The position numbers and the translations under genes are program-made. From WLMZ01 sp043753895 (GTDB lineage: Bacteria; Actinomycetota; Acidimicrobiia; Acidimicrobiales; Ilumatobacteraceae), in assembly GCA_043753895.1 (NCBI GenBank), contig JAYUWK010000128.1:1-64000 (forward strand): a stretch of DNA of 64,000 bases, written 5' to 3'. Shown here piece after piece: positions 53,064 to 61,392 of this stretch (positions are counted from its first letter, which is position 1; every line of letters starts with the position of its first letter). The notes beneath the pieces were generated by a model. That model was not told the origin of the DNA. It saw only the letters and a program-made list of their open reading frames with translations, and made no database searches.

Positions 53064-53675
53064 ATGGCGGACGTACCCGAGCAGCTTTCCACGCGGGATC
53101 TGATCGTGGTCGAGGCATTGCACTGTTTCGCGGAAACTGGATACGACGGTACGTCGCTCAACGACATTTCGGCCGCTGTCGGTATTCGGCGACCGAGCCT
53201 GCTGCACCACTTCGCATCGAAAGAGACGCTCTACGGCGAGGTCTTCGAGCGGCTGTTGTCAGACTGGTTCGAGCGCCTCACCGATGCCGTCGGCAGCACC
53301 GAACGCGGCTGGACAAAGGTGGAGTCGGTCCTCGTTGCGGGGTTCCGGTTCTTCAGCGAGAACCCGGATTACGTGCGTCTGATGCGCCGCGAGGCCCTCG
53401 ACAACGGCGCGCACCTCGGCATCGACCTGTCTGGCGTGTTGCGTCCCGCCTTCGACAGTGCTGCCGCGTACTTCCAACGCGAGATGGACAATGGCAACTT
53501 CCGTCAACACGATCCCGAGCAACTGCTACTCACCGGTTACGGCGCACTGTTGAGTTACTTCTCTGATGCTCCGTTCCTGGGTGGTCTCCTCGACGACGAC
53601 CCGTTCGACCCGCGCGTGCTCGAGATCCGCCTGCAACACGTGCTCGGATTCTTCCGGAGCGCGCTCGTGCCATGA
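53064..53675 (+). CDS. TetR family transcriptional regulator
   Basis: A 203-residue regulator. N-terminal HTH (TRDLIVVEALHCFAETGYDGTSLNDISAAVGIRRPSLLHHFASKETLY) with all family positions; the C-terminal ligand domain is helical with RLMRREALDNGAH. It overlaps the thioesterase gene by 4 nt (ATGA). Likely represses its own operon and possibly nagA through the palindrome at 53044-53059. A fatty acyl-CoA ligand would fit the downstream thioesterase and acyl-CoA synthetase, but this is inference. Confidence 0.92.
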   Translation: MADVPEQLSTRDLIVVEALHCFAETGYDGTSLNDISAAVGIRRPSLLHHFASKETLYGEVFERLLSDWFERLTDAVGSTERGWTKVESVLVAGFRFFSENPDYVRLMRREALDNGAHLGIDLSGVLRPAFDSAAAYFQREMDNGNFRQHDPEQLLLTGYGALLSYFSDAPFLGGLLDDDPFDPRVLEIRLQHVLGFFRSALVP

Positions 53676-54115
53676 GCCGTGCCGATCAGTTCGATCCTCT
53701 GCCACCAGAGGTAACGGCACGTTGGAGCAAGTTCGGCCATTGGGATCGGGTGTTCTTCCCATCGCTGCTCGGCATGACCGTGCAAGACGTGCGCGTCGAC
53801 TACTGCCGCATGCTGATGCCGTACAAACCCGAACTCGACCAACCCGCTGGGCTGGTTCATGGCGGTGCCATCGCCTCGCTGCTCGATGCCGTGGCTGTGC
53901 CCGCCGTTGGTGCTGCATACGGCCGCGAGGCGCGCTATTCCACCGTCGACATGCACGTGCAGTTCCTCAACGCTGTCACCGGTCACGACATCGTGGCCGA
54001 GGGTTGGGTCGTCAAGCGCGGACGCGCCGTGGTGTTCTGCGAGTCAGAGGCCATCGACGCGGTCACCGGAAAGGTTGCCGCGCGCAGCCTGTTGACATAC
54101 AACGTCACGACCTGA
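53672..54115 (+). CDS. PaaI-type hotdog thioesterase
   Basis: A 147-residue hotdog-fold protein: GLVHGGAIASLLDAVAVPAVGAAYG carries the PaaI-type HGG active-site motif, followed by YSTVDMHVQFLNAV and GRAVVFCESEAID. It hydrolyses acyl- or aryl-acetyl-CoA thioesters in the cytoplasm; the substrate is unknown. Coupled to tetR upstream. Confidence 0.88.
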   Translation: MSRADQFDPLPPEVTARWSKFGHWDRVFFPSLLGMTVQDVRVDYCRMLMPYKPELDQPAGLVHGGAIASLLDAVAVPAVGAAYGREARYSTVDMHVQFLNAVTGHDIVAEGWVVKRGRAVVFCESEAIDAVTGKVAARSLLTYNVTT

Positions 54116-54120
54116 ATCGC

Positions 54121-54126
54121 TACGGT
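54121..54126 (+). promoter_or_regulatory. -10 hexamer TACGGT for the acyl-CoA synthetase
   Basis: Six nt before GTG 54133, in the 17-nt gap after the thioesterase gene. Confidence 0.4.
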
Positions 54127-54132
54127 AAGGGC

Positions 54133-56292
54133 GTGTCACACGACGGTCGAACTCTCTCTGAATCCGCGTCCAAGGGCCTGTTGCGCAAGTTCGGCGTGCC
54201 GATCGCGGCCGAACGCGAAGTAGCGACAGCAACCGAGGCTGCTCGCGCCGCCACCGAACTCGGCTTCCCGGTGGTCGTCAAGCTCTGCGGCGACGCCATT
54301 GCGCACAAGACCGAACGCGGTCTCGTGAAGCTGCGTCTCGGCGACGCTGGTTCAGTCGAGTCTGCGGGCGACGAGTTGCTTGCCAAAGCCACGGCCGCCG
54401 ATGGCAAGGTGTCCTTGCTCGTCGCTCCGATGATCTCGGGAAATCGCGAACTCATCGTCGGTCTCCTTCGAGACGAGCAGTTCGGCGCCACAGTGATGCT
54501 CGGTATCGGGGGAGTGCTCGCTGAGGCCATTGCCGATGTTGTCTTTCGTCCCGCGCCGCTCAGCCGAATCGAAGCGGACGAGATGATCGACAGTCTTGTC
54601 ACTCAGAAGTTGCTGGGGGAGTTCCGCGGCGAGGCAGCGGTGAACCGCACCGAACTCGTCGATGTGCTCGTCGGCCTCGGTGCTGTTGGCGACGCCCGGC
54701 CCGACGTGCGAAGCATCGACGTGAACCCGCTCATCATCCGCGCCGATGGCAGCCCGATCGCCGTCGATGCTCTCGTCGAGATCGGCGAGCCCGTCTTTGC
54801 TGCGCCAGAGCCGCACACACCCCCGACCGCCGAGCAGTTCGCCGCACTGTTCAATCCGCGTGGCGTGCTCGTCACCGGCGCATCCACCCACCCGGGCAAG
54901 TTCGGGTTCGTGTCGTTGCACAACATTCTTGCCAGCGGGTACGCAGGAGGCGTATACGGCACCAACCTCCATGGCGAAGAAGTGCTCGGCATTCGCACCG
55001 TCGCCGACATCGAGCAGCTCCCGAATGGCGTGATCGACCTCGTCTTTGTATGCACACCGGCATCGGCCAATCCTGCGCTGCTGCGCGCGTGCGCAGCCAA
55101 AGGAGTCAAGGCCGCCTTCCTCACCAGCGCGGGTTACGGCGAGGCAGGCGAAGCCGGTCGTCAGGCCGAGTCCGAATTGGTAGCGCTTGCCCACGAGCTT
55201 GGCATTCTCCTCGCCGGTCCGAACGGGCAAGGTGTGGTGAGCACACCGGCCAGTTTGTGTGCGCAGATCGTTGCGCCGTACCCACCTGCGGGCCACATCG
55301 GCGTCGCCAGTCAGAGTGGCAACTTCGTGTCGAGCTTTCTTAACTATTCGCGCTCTTCCGGAGTAGGCATCAGCCGAGCGGTATCGGCCGGGAACGCGGC
55401 AGCGGTCAACGTGGCCGACTACCTCGAGTTCTATGCCGACGATCCGGAGACGACGGTGAGCTTGGCCTATGTCGAGGGCATTACCGACGGTCGTGGCCTG
55501 TTGCAACGCTTCGCCGGTGTCGCTGCGCGCAAGCCACTCGTGATCGTCAAAGGCGGCTCGACGGAAGGCGGAGCTGCTGCTGCTGCCAGCCACACGGGGG
55601 CGCTCGCAGCGAACGACAAGGTGTTCGATGGTGCCTGCCGCGCTGCGGGCGTCACACGCGCCATCACGGTTGAAGAGGCGTTCGAGGCCGCAGCCACGTT
55701 CGCGACGCAGCCCCTTCCCGCTGGACCCAATGTGATCGTGCTCACCACAGCGGGCGGCTGGGGCGTGGTCACCAGCGATGCGATCTTTCGCGACGGTGAC
55801 CTGCAACTGATGCCACTACCGGCCGATCTCGAGGCGCAGATCGACACCAAACTGCCGCCTCGCTGGAGCCGCAACAATCCCGTCGACTGTGCCGGCGGCG
55901 AGGTTCGCGACACCATCCCCGAAGTGATGGAGATGATCGCGGCCCACCCGAGCGTGCACGCCGTGATCTATCTCGGACTCGGCATTCAGAGCAATCAGGC
56001 GCGCCTCATGGCCGAGGGACGCTTCTACCCCGATCACGGACTCGAGCGCATTGTGGCCTACCACCGTCGCCAGGATGAGCGCTTTGCCGAAGCCGCCGAC
56101 GAGCTGTCCCACCGCTACGGCAAGCCAATCCTCACCGCGACCGAACTCGCTATGGCAGACGCCGAGAACCCGGGCCCGGCAGCGGTACGCGCAACCGGTC
56201 GGCTGTGCTACGCGTCAGGGAACCGCGCGGTCGTCGCGCTCGGCCACCTGTACCGTTACGCCGAGTTTCGTAGAACGCGTGAACTCGATTGA
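54133..56292 (+). CDS. acyl-CoA synthetase (ADP-forming), ATP-grasp first
   Basis: A 719-residue fused protein. Residues about 1-225 form the ATP-grasp domain (LRKFGVPIAA, FPVVVKLCGDAIAHKTERGLVKL, SIDVNPLIIRADG). Residues about 240 onward form the CoA-binding Rossmann domain (NPRGVLVTGASTHPGKFG) and the succinyl-CoA-ligase-like domains (LAGPNGQGVVSTP, VASQSGNFVSSFLNY, SAGNAAAVNVADYLEF), with the phospho-His in AASHTGALAANDK. It makes acyl-CoA from acid plus ATP, or the reverse. Many bacterial members carry the ATP-grasp last; here it is first. GTG 54133 is chosen by context. Confidence 0.88.
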   Translation: MSHDGRTLSESASKGLLRKFGVPIAAEREVATATEAARAATELGFPVVVKLCGDAIAHKTERGLVKLRLGDAGSVESAGDELLAKATAADGKVSLLVAPMISGNRELIVGLLRDEQFGATVMLGIGGVLAEAIADVVFRPAPLSRIEADEMIDSLVTQKLLGEFRGEAAVNRTELVDVLVGLGAVGDARPDVRSIDVNPLIIRADGSPIAVDALVEIGEPVFAAPEPHTPPTAEQFAALFNPRGVLVTGASTHPGKFGFVSLHNILASGYAGGVYGTNLHGEEVLGIRTVADIEQLPNGVIDLVFVCTPASANPALLRACAAKGVKAAFLTSAGYGEAGEAGRQAESELVALAHELGILLAGPNGQGVVSTPASLCAQIVAPYPPAGHIGVASQSGNFVSSFLNYSRSSGVGISRAVSAGNAAAVNVADYLEFYADDPETTVSLAYVEGITDGRGLLQRFAGVAARKPLVIVKGGSTEGGAAAAASHTGALAANDKVFDGACRAAGVTRAITVEEAFEAAATFATQPLPAGPNVIVLTTAGGWGVVTSDAIFRDGDLQLMPLPADLEAQIDTKLPPRWSRNNPVDCAGGEVRDTIPEVMEMIAAHPSVHAVIYLGLGIQSNQARLMAEGRFYPDHGLERIVAYHRRQDERFAEAADELSHRYGKPILTATELAMADAENPGPAAVRATGRLCYASGNRAVVALGHLYRYAEFRRTRELD

Positions 56293-57722
56293 GCCGACCC
56301 AGGCGAGACCGTGGAGCCATCAACCCGATGGCGCTGCTCATCGTGTGCGCCGTTGTGCCCGCGCTGGCCCTCGCGGGATTGTGGAGATGGGCCGACGGCC
56401 GCCAGATTCCAGTGGTCCGCGACGCAACCATCATCGAGGGTCCGCAGGCCGAGCCGTTGATCACTCCAGTGCTCTCGCTACGCCGCGCGCCGACTGCGCT
56501 TGCGTCGTCCACCAATGATGACCTGCTCGCCACGGCGCTCGCGCCGGTGGCCGCTTTGGTCGGCGACACCTCGTGCCTCACCGTCGCGGTCGACGGGCGT
56601 GGCGTCCTCGATGACGGCGGCGCGACGCAGGTGACCCCAGCGAGCAATCTGAAGCTGCTCGTCGGCTCCGTGGCGCTCGAGCAACTGGGTGCGGCTTACA
56701 CCTTCACCACCGAGCTCAGAGGCACCGTTTCGAACGGAGTTGTCGTGGGCGACCTGTATTTCGTCGGTGGGGGCGATCCGGTGTTGACGACGACGGAGTA
56801 TCCCGCCACCGAGAAATACCCCACGGCACATCCGACGTCACTCGAGTCGCTCGTCGCAAAGCTCGGTGCGGCCGGCGTCACGAGTATCGAAGGCAATGTC
56901 GTGGGCGACGATTCGCGCTACGACGACGAACGGTTCGTTCCCACGTGGGGGGCATCGATCTCGGGAGTCGAGGCCGGCCCACTCGGCGCGCTGATGGTCA
57001 ATGATGCCACCCGCGTCGTGGTGCCCGGGTCCACGGCGCGCTACGCCGATCCAGCACAAGGTGCGGCCAAGGACCTGATTCGCCTCCTGCAGGACGCTGG
57101 CATCAGCGTCGGCGGAACGGCGAAGGCGGCAACGGCGCCACCCGAAGCCGCAGTGCTGGCATCGATACAGTCGGCTCCACTGTCGGATGTGTTGGCCGAC
57201 ATGCTGACCGCAAGCGACGACAACACTGCGGAGTTGTTGCTGAAGGAACTCGGTGTACATGCCGGCACCGGGGGCACCCGACCGGCCGGAGTCGCGGTGG
57301 TACTCGCCACGCTCGTGGCCCGCGGCATGGACACGAGCCTGCTGACGCTCGTCGACGGCTCTGGCCTCGACTCCGCCAACCGGGTCACCTGCGACACGAT
57401 GATGCAGATCCTCGGCCACGAGTCAGTGACCAACCCGATCGGCGCCGGACTCCCCATTGCCGGACAAACCGGCACGCTGGCCGAACAATTCACCGACGCC
57501 GCCATCGTCGGGCGTATGCATGCCAAGACCGGATCGCTACGCAACGCGAGGGCTCTGTCGGGCTATGTCACCTCGCCCGGCGGCACGATCGCGTTTTCGA
57601 TGATCCTCAACTTCGCGAATGCCAGCGACACGTCAAAGTACGAACCCATCTGGGCCGCCCTCGCGACCGCGCTCGGCACGTATCCGGCAGGCCCCACTGC
57701 GGAACAACTGCAACCCCTGTAG
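56289..57722 (+). CDS. dacB: D-alanyl-D-alanine carboxypeptidase/endopeptidase (PBP4, S13)
   Basis: A 477-residue penicillin-binding protein. N-terminal signal anchor (about residues 14-34), then the catalytic SxxK in TPASNLKLLVGS, a long insertion domain typical of PBP4, SxN in TASDDNTAELLL, and KTG in MHAKTGSLRNA. It trims peptidoglycan peptides outside the membrane. Start TTG 56289 overlaps the previous stop by 4 nt; ATG 56328, closer to the signal peptide, is an alternative. Confidence 0.92.
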   Translation: MSRPRRDRGAINPMALLIVCAVVPALALAGLWRWADGRQIPVVRDATIIEGPQAEPLITPVLSLRRAPTALASSTNDDLLATALAPVAALVGDTSCLTVAVDGRGVLDDGGATQVTPASNLKLLVGSVALEQLGAAYTFTTELRGTVSNGVVVGDLYFVGGGDPVLTTTEYPATEKYPTAHPTSLESLVAKLGAAGVTSIEGNVVGDDSRYDDERFVPTWGASISGVEAGPLGALMVNDATRVVVPGSTARYADPAQGAAKDLIRLLQDAGISVGGTAKAATAPPEAAVLASIQSAPLSDVLADMLTASDDNTAELLLKELGVHAGTGGTRPAGVAVVLATLVARGMDTSLLTLVDGSGLDSANRVTCDTMMQILGHESVTNPIGAGLPIAGQTGTLAEQFTDAAIVGRMHAKTGSLRNARALSGYVTSPGGTIAFSMILNFANASDTSKYEPIWAALATALGTYPAGPTAEQLQPL

Positions 57723-57770
57723 CCACGTCGGCGGGTCGAGCAGGGCAACGCATCAGACGGCACGGCATCG

Positions 57771-57776
57771 TAGTGT
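57771..57776 (+). promoter_or_regulatory. -10 hexamer TAGTGT before the LON-domain gene
   Basis: Six nt before ATG 57783. Confidence 0.4.
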
Positions 57777-57782
57777 CGAGCC

Positions 57783-58442
57783 ATGGTGGCAATGGCGATG
57801 TTCCCGCTCGGGTCGGTACTCTTTCCGGGAATGGTGTTGCCGCTCCACGTCTTCGAACCGCGCTATCGCCAACTCGTACAGGACTGCCTCGCCGGTGACA
57901 CTCCCGAGTTCGGTGTCACGCTCATCGATCGCGGCTCCGAGGTGGGTGGCGGCGACATCCGCAGCATGGTCGGAACCGTGGCGCGGATCATGCAGGTAGC
58001 CGAGACCGACGACGGCCGCTACGCGCTCGTCACTGTTGGCGTCCGGCGCGTGCGCGTCGAGTACTGGCTGCCCGACGATCCGTACCCGCAAGCCGAGGTC
58101 AGCGACTGGCCCGACGATGAGGACAGCAGCGCCGACCTTGCCGCGACCCTGCGCGAGAGCTGTAGGCGGGTTCGGCGCGTCAACGCGTTCGCCACCGAGT
58201 TAGGCGAGGTCGTCGCCGACGCAACCACCGAGATCAGTGACGATCCTCTCCTTGGCAGTTATCACCTGAGCGTGCTTGCGCCTGTGGGACCCGCTGACCA
58301 GCAACGTCTCCTTGCGGCATCCGGTCCTGGCGAACGACTGCGCCTGCTCGGCGAGGTGATTGACGACGTCGAGGCCGGTCTGCAGTTCCGCCTGGCGTAC
58401 GAATCTGACGGCGAAATGCCCACCGATATCGGCGAGCCGTAG
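57783..58442 (+). CDS. stand-alone LON substrate-binding domain protein
   Basis: A 219-residue protein matching the N-terminal domain of Lon: MFPLGSVLFPGMVLPLHVFEPRYRQLVQDCL, RSMVGTVARIMQVAETDDGRYALVTVGVRRVRV, then a helical C-terminus. No ATPase or protease follows, so it cannot be a protease itself. Such proteins are common in actinomycetes and of unknown role; a substrate adaptor is one possibility. It begins a run of small membrane-protein genes leading to the thiolation genes. Confidence 0.88.
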   Translation: MVAMAMFPLGSVLFPGMVLPLHVFEPRYRQLVQDCLAGDTPEFGVTLIDRGSEVGGGDIRSMVGTVARIMQVAETDDGRYALVTVGVRRVRVEYWLPDDPYPQAEVSDWPDDEDSSADLAATLRESCRRVRRVNAFATELGEVVADATTEISDDPLLGSYHLSVLAPVGPADQQRLLAASGPGERLRLLGEVIDDVEAGLQFRLAYESDGEMPTDIGEP

Positions 58443-58476
58443 GTTCGCACCGGCTCTACGTGCTACAAAGGGAAGC

Positions 58477-58821
58477 GTGGCAGACAAGGAACGCACTACT
58501 TTTTCCTCCGCGAAGCAGTCCGATATCGGTCAGGTCGAGGAGATTGTCGCCCTCGTCAAGACGTACGCAACGCAGGAGACCGTTGGTCCGCTGAAGGGCA
58601 TCGGCCGCAAGATCGGCTGGGGCCTTGCGGGAGCGTTCGCCTTGAGCATGGGCCTATTCTTCGTCTCGCTCGGTCTGCTCCGCCTCGTTCAGGTGAAGAT
58701 CCCGCGCATCTCCCACGGGGCGTGGTCGTGGGTGCCGTACGCCATGATCTTTGTGTTCTGCGTTCTCGTCACGGCCGTCGCTCTGTCACGAATCTCCAAG
58801 CTCGAAAAGGAATTGAACTGA
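58477..58821 (+). CDS. small membrane protein with two TM helices (holin-like)
   Basis: A 114-residue protein. A polar, helical N-terminus (QVEEIVALVKTYATQETVGPLKGIGRKIG) is followed by two hydrophobic helices (GLAGAFALSMGLFFVSLGLLRLV and VPYAMIFVFCVLVTAVALSRI). The arrangement resembles the actinobacterial phage-holin-superfamily III proteins that are chromosomal here. GTG 58477 follows AAAGGGA. Function unknown. Confidence 0.7.
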   Translation: MADKERTTFSSAKQSDIGQVEEIVALVKTYATQETVGPLKGIGRKIGWGLAGAFALSMGLFFVSLGLLRLVQVKIPRISHGAWSWVPYAMIFVFCVLVTAVALSRISKLEKELN

Positions 58822-59033
58822 TGGCACAGCCGCAACAGAGGGTCTCGCGCGACGACCTCGAAGCAAAGTTCCGCGCCCTGCAGGGCGACGTACAGTCCCA
58901 GGTCGAGGATCGCAAATCGATGTTGCTGTCGGCGCTCGCGGTTGGCGGCGTCATTCTGTTGGTCGCGCTGTTCCTATTGGGCCGCAGGAGCGGCAGGAGC
59001 AAGACCACCCTCGTCGAGATCCGCAGGGTCTGA
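58821..59033 (+). CDS. 70-residue single-TM hypothetical protein
   Basis: A polar amphipathic N-terminus (residues 1-33) followed by one transmembrane helix (about 34-54, LLSALAVGGVILLVALFLLG) and a basic tail. ATG 58821 overlaps the previous stop by 1 nt (TGATG). Probably acts with its neighbour in the membrane; no family recognised. Confidence 0.65.
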   Translation: MAQPQQRVSRDDLEAKFRALQGDVQSQVEDRKSMLLSALAVGGVILLVALFLLGRRSGRSKTTLVEIRRV

Positions 59034-59038
59034 GCGAG

Positions 59039-59314
59039 GTGGCATCTCGACGGTTCTTCTCGCGCTCCGCGCTCCCGCGGTCTCCGTTTACACGGATCCG
59101 TCGTAGGGCCCTCACCAACGGTGTGCTCGGTGGAGACCGACGCTGGCTCGCCGTTGGCGTCGTCCTCTGGGGCCTACGTATCACGCGCTTGGTACTCGGC
59201 CGCCGCTCGCGTGTTGTCGCTGTCGAAGTGCTTAAGCCCGGCCAGGCCATCCGCCTCGAGTCCATTCCGGTGCCCTCGCGAGCAGAACGCAAGGCCTACA
59301 AGGCCGCACGCTGA
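59039..59314 (+). CDS. 91-residue basic hypothetical protein
   Basis: Arg-rich N-terminus, a short hydrophobic stretch (RRWLAVGVVLWGLRITRLVL), then a polar C-terminal tail. Starts GTG 59039, 5 nt after the preceding stop. A likely third member of the small membrane-protein set. No domain seen. Confidence 0.6.
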   Translation: MASRRFFSRSALPRSPFTRIRRRALTNGVLGGDRRWLAVGVVLWGLRITRLVLGRRSRVVAVEVLKPGQAIRLESIPVPSRAERKAYKAAR

Positions 59315-59343
59315 GCGTATTTACAGATGCCCGAGGACCACAT

Positions 59344-59544
59344 ATGAAGGTGCTGCTCAGAAACCCGCGCCGCGAGCTCGACATCGCCGGTCCACGCCGG
59401 GTCCACGCACTGTTGAACGATCTGCAACTAAACCGCGAATCACACCTGGTGATCCGCAACGGCACCCTCGTTGCGAGCGACGAGGAACTCGGCGCTGACG
59501 ATGTCGTCGAGATCCGGCCAGTCATCAGTGGCGGCGCGTTGTGA
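59344..59544 (+). CDS. MoaD/ThiS/TtuB-type ubiquitin-like sulfur carrier
   Basis: A 66-residue beta-grasp protein: MKVLLRNPRRELDIAGPRRVHALLNDLQL, DEELGADDVVEIRPVISGGAL. Family carriers end in Gly-Gly, whose terminal carboxylate is adenylated and thiolated; here the GG is followed by Ala-Leu, so the two extra residues would need removal. The stop overlaps the start of the thiolase gene (GTGA), strongly implying that it donates sulfur to that enzyme for tRNA 2-thiolation, as TtuB does for TtuA in Thermus. Confidence 0.85.
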   Translation: MKVLLRNPRRELDIAGPRRVHALLNDLQLNRESHLVIRNGTLVASDEELGADDVVEIRPVISGGAL

Positions 59545-60494
59545 AGTGTCGCGTGTGTCGCGAGCCAGCGATCATCGATGTGCCCCGTCATAACGCCAAC
59601 TTCTGTGCCCCGCATTTCCTCGACATGTGCCGCAAGCAGGTCCGCAAGGCTATCGACGATTTCGAAATGCTCCAGCCCGACGACCGCATTCTCGTTGCGG
59701 TGTCCGGCGGTAAAGACAGTTTGGCCATCTGGGACATGCTCATCGATCTCGGCTACACCGCTGACGGGCTCTACATCGGTCTTGGCATCGGCGAGTACAG
59801 CGATGTGTCGGGTCAGTATGCGCGTGCCTTCGCCAACGAGCGTGGGCTGCACCTCGTGGAGATTTCATTACGTGACGACTACGGCTACGACGTGCCCACC
59901 GCAACCCGGGCGACACGTCGCGTTCCGTGCTCAGCGTGCGGGATGAGCAAGCGACACCTGTTCGACAAAGCGGCGCTCGACGGCGACTACACCGTGCTCG
60001 TCACCGGCCACAACCTCGACGACGAAGCGGCGGTGTTGTACGGCAACACGCTGCGATGGGAACTGCCCTACCTCGCCCGCCAACTACCGACGCTTCCGGC
60101 GCGCAACGGGTTCCCGAAGAAGGTGAAGCCACTCGTACGACTCTCCGAACGCGAGACGGCTGCGTGGTGCATTGTGCGCGGCATCGACTACCTGGTCGAC
60201 GAGTGTCCCATGGCGGCCGGCAATCGGCATCTCGGTTTCAAAGAGGCCTTGAACACCATCGAGGCGCAATCACCGGGCACGAAGACCGCCTTCTACCTCA
60301 ACTTCGTCGACAAGGTGGCGCCGCTACTCAGCGCGTTCGCGCTGGGCGACGACGTGGTGCTCGCATCCTGCACGCGGTGCGGCGCACCGACCACCGGTGA
60401 GATCTGCGCGTTCTGCCATCTGGTAGAGACGGCAAGCGCACACGAGCCGGTGCCCGTTGAACTGGTTACTGGAAGAGGAGCGCGTCGGCGATGA
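59541..60494 (+). CDS. tRNA 2-thiolation enzyme, TtuA/Ncs6 family
   Basis: A 317-residue adenylyl-transferring thiolase. N-terminal zinc finger (C3-x2-C6 with H17, C22, H25), PP-loop SGGKDS at residues 55-60, CSAC motif of the catalytic iron-sulfur site, GHNLDDEAAVLYGN, and a C-terminal zinc finger CTRCG...CAFC. In TtuA it converts U54 of tRNA to 2-thio/5-methyl-2-thiouridine using a carrier-bound sulfur. GTG 59541 overlaps the carrier stop by 4 nt. The exact target position (54 versus 34) cannot be read from sequence. Confidence 0.9.
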   Translation: MKCRVCREPAIIDVPRHNANFCAPHFLDMCRKQVRKAIDDFEMLQPDDRILVAVSGGKDSLAIWDMLIDLGYTADGLYIGLGIGEYSDVSGQYARAFANERGLHLVEISLRDDYGYDVPTATRATRRVPCSACGMSKRHLFDKAALDGDYTVLVTGHNLDDEAAVLYGNTLRWELPYLARQLPTLPARNGFPKKVKPLVRLSERETAAWCIVRGIDYLVDECPMAAGNRHLGFKEALNTIEAQSPGTKTAFYLNFVDKVAPLLSAFALGDDVVLASCTRCGAPTTGEICAFCHLVETASAHEPVPVELVTGRGARRR

Positions 60495-61351
60495 GCAGGA
60501 CATTTCAATACGGAGACCGGGTGCTGCTGCTCGACAGCAAACAGCGCCGCTATCTGATCACCCTCAAAGAAGGCGGTGAGTTCCACAGTCACAACGGGTT
60601 CGTGGCGCACTCGCTCATCGTGGATCAGCCCGAGGGTCTGTACGTGAAGTCGACCAAGGCATCGCCATACACGGCACTTCGACCGACGCTCGAAGACTTC
60701 GTGGTCGAGATGCCGCGAGGCGCGCAGGTGATCTACCCGAAGGACCTTGCGCCGATCTGTATGTTGGCCGACATCGGACCCGGTGTGCGCGTCTTCGAAA
60801 GCGGAGTTGGCAGTGGAGCACTGTCGATGACGATGCTGCGCTACGGCGCCGAGATCGTGGGCTATGAGCTACGCGAAGATTTCGCGAATCGTGCCACCAG
60901 CAACGTGCGCTCCTTTCTCGGCGAGGATGCACTGAGCCGCTACCACGTACAACTTCGCGACGCCTACGACGGCATCGACGAAACCGACTTCGATCGTGTT
61001 GTGCTCGACCTCCCCGAGCCGTGGAACGTAGTACCTCACGCCGAGAAGGCACTGCGCCGCGGCGGGATTCTGGTTGCCTACACACCGTCGATCACCCAAG
61101 CAGCACAGGTGCGCGAAGCCTTCGCGCACAGCAGGGCATGGAATGGTGCGCGGACCCTCGAGGTGTTGCATCGTGGGTGGCACATCGAGGGTCAGGCCGT
61201 TCGGCCAGACCACCGTATGGTTGCGCACACCGGTTTTCTCACCACCGCCCGTTACCTCGGCCCCCGCCACGAGAACGTCGAGAAGGTAGAAAACGACGAT
61301 AGGGCGCCGGAGCGCCCCATCGATGAGATTCCTGACGACGTCAGCGAGTGA
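60491..61351 (+). CDS. trmI: tRNA (adenine-58-N1)-methyltransferase TrmI
   Basis: A 286-residue SAM-dependent methyltransferase: N-terminal beta-domain (FQYGDRVLLLDSKQRRYLITL), then YPKDLAPICMLADIGPGVRVFESGVGSGALSM (motif I with GxGxG), DEDFDRVVLDLPEPWN-like DRVVLDLPEPWNVV and a C-terminal acidic tail. Makes m1A58 in the T loop, next to U54 targeted by the neighbouring thiolase. Overlaps that gene by 4 nt, so both T-loop modifications are coexpressed. Confidence 0.95.
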   Translation: MSRTFQYGDRVLLLDSKQRRYLITLKEGGEFHSHNGFVAHSLIVDQPEGLYVKSTKASPYTALRPTLEDFVVEMPRGAQVIYPKDLAPICMLADIGPGVRVFESGVGSGALSMTMLRYGAEIVGYELREDFANRATSNVRSFLGEDALSRYHVQLRDAYDGIDETDFDRVVLDLPEPWNVVPHAEKALRRGGILVAYTPSITQAAQVREAFAHSRAWNGARTLEVLHRGWHIEGQAVRPDHRMVAHTGFLTTARYLGPRHENVEKVENDDRAPERPIDEIPDDVSE

Positions 61352-61392
61352 CGCCACTCAGTGACAAGCGTGGGCGAGCGAGCCCGTGAGAC

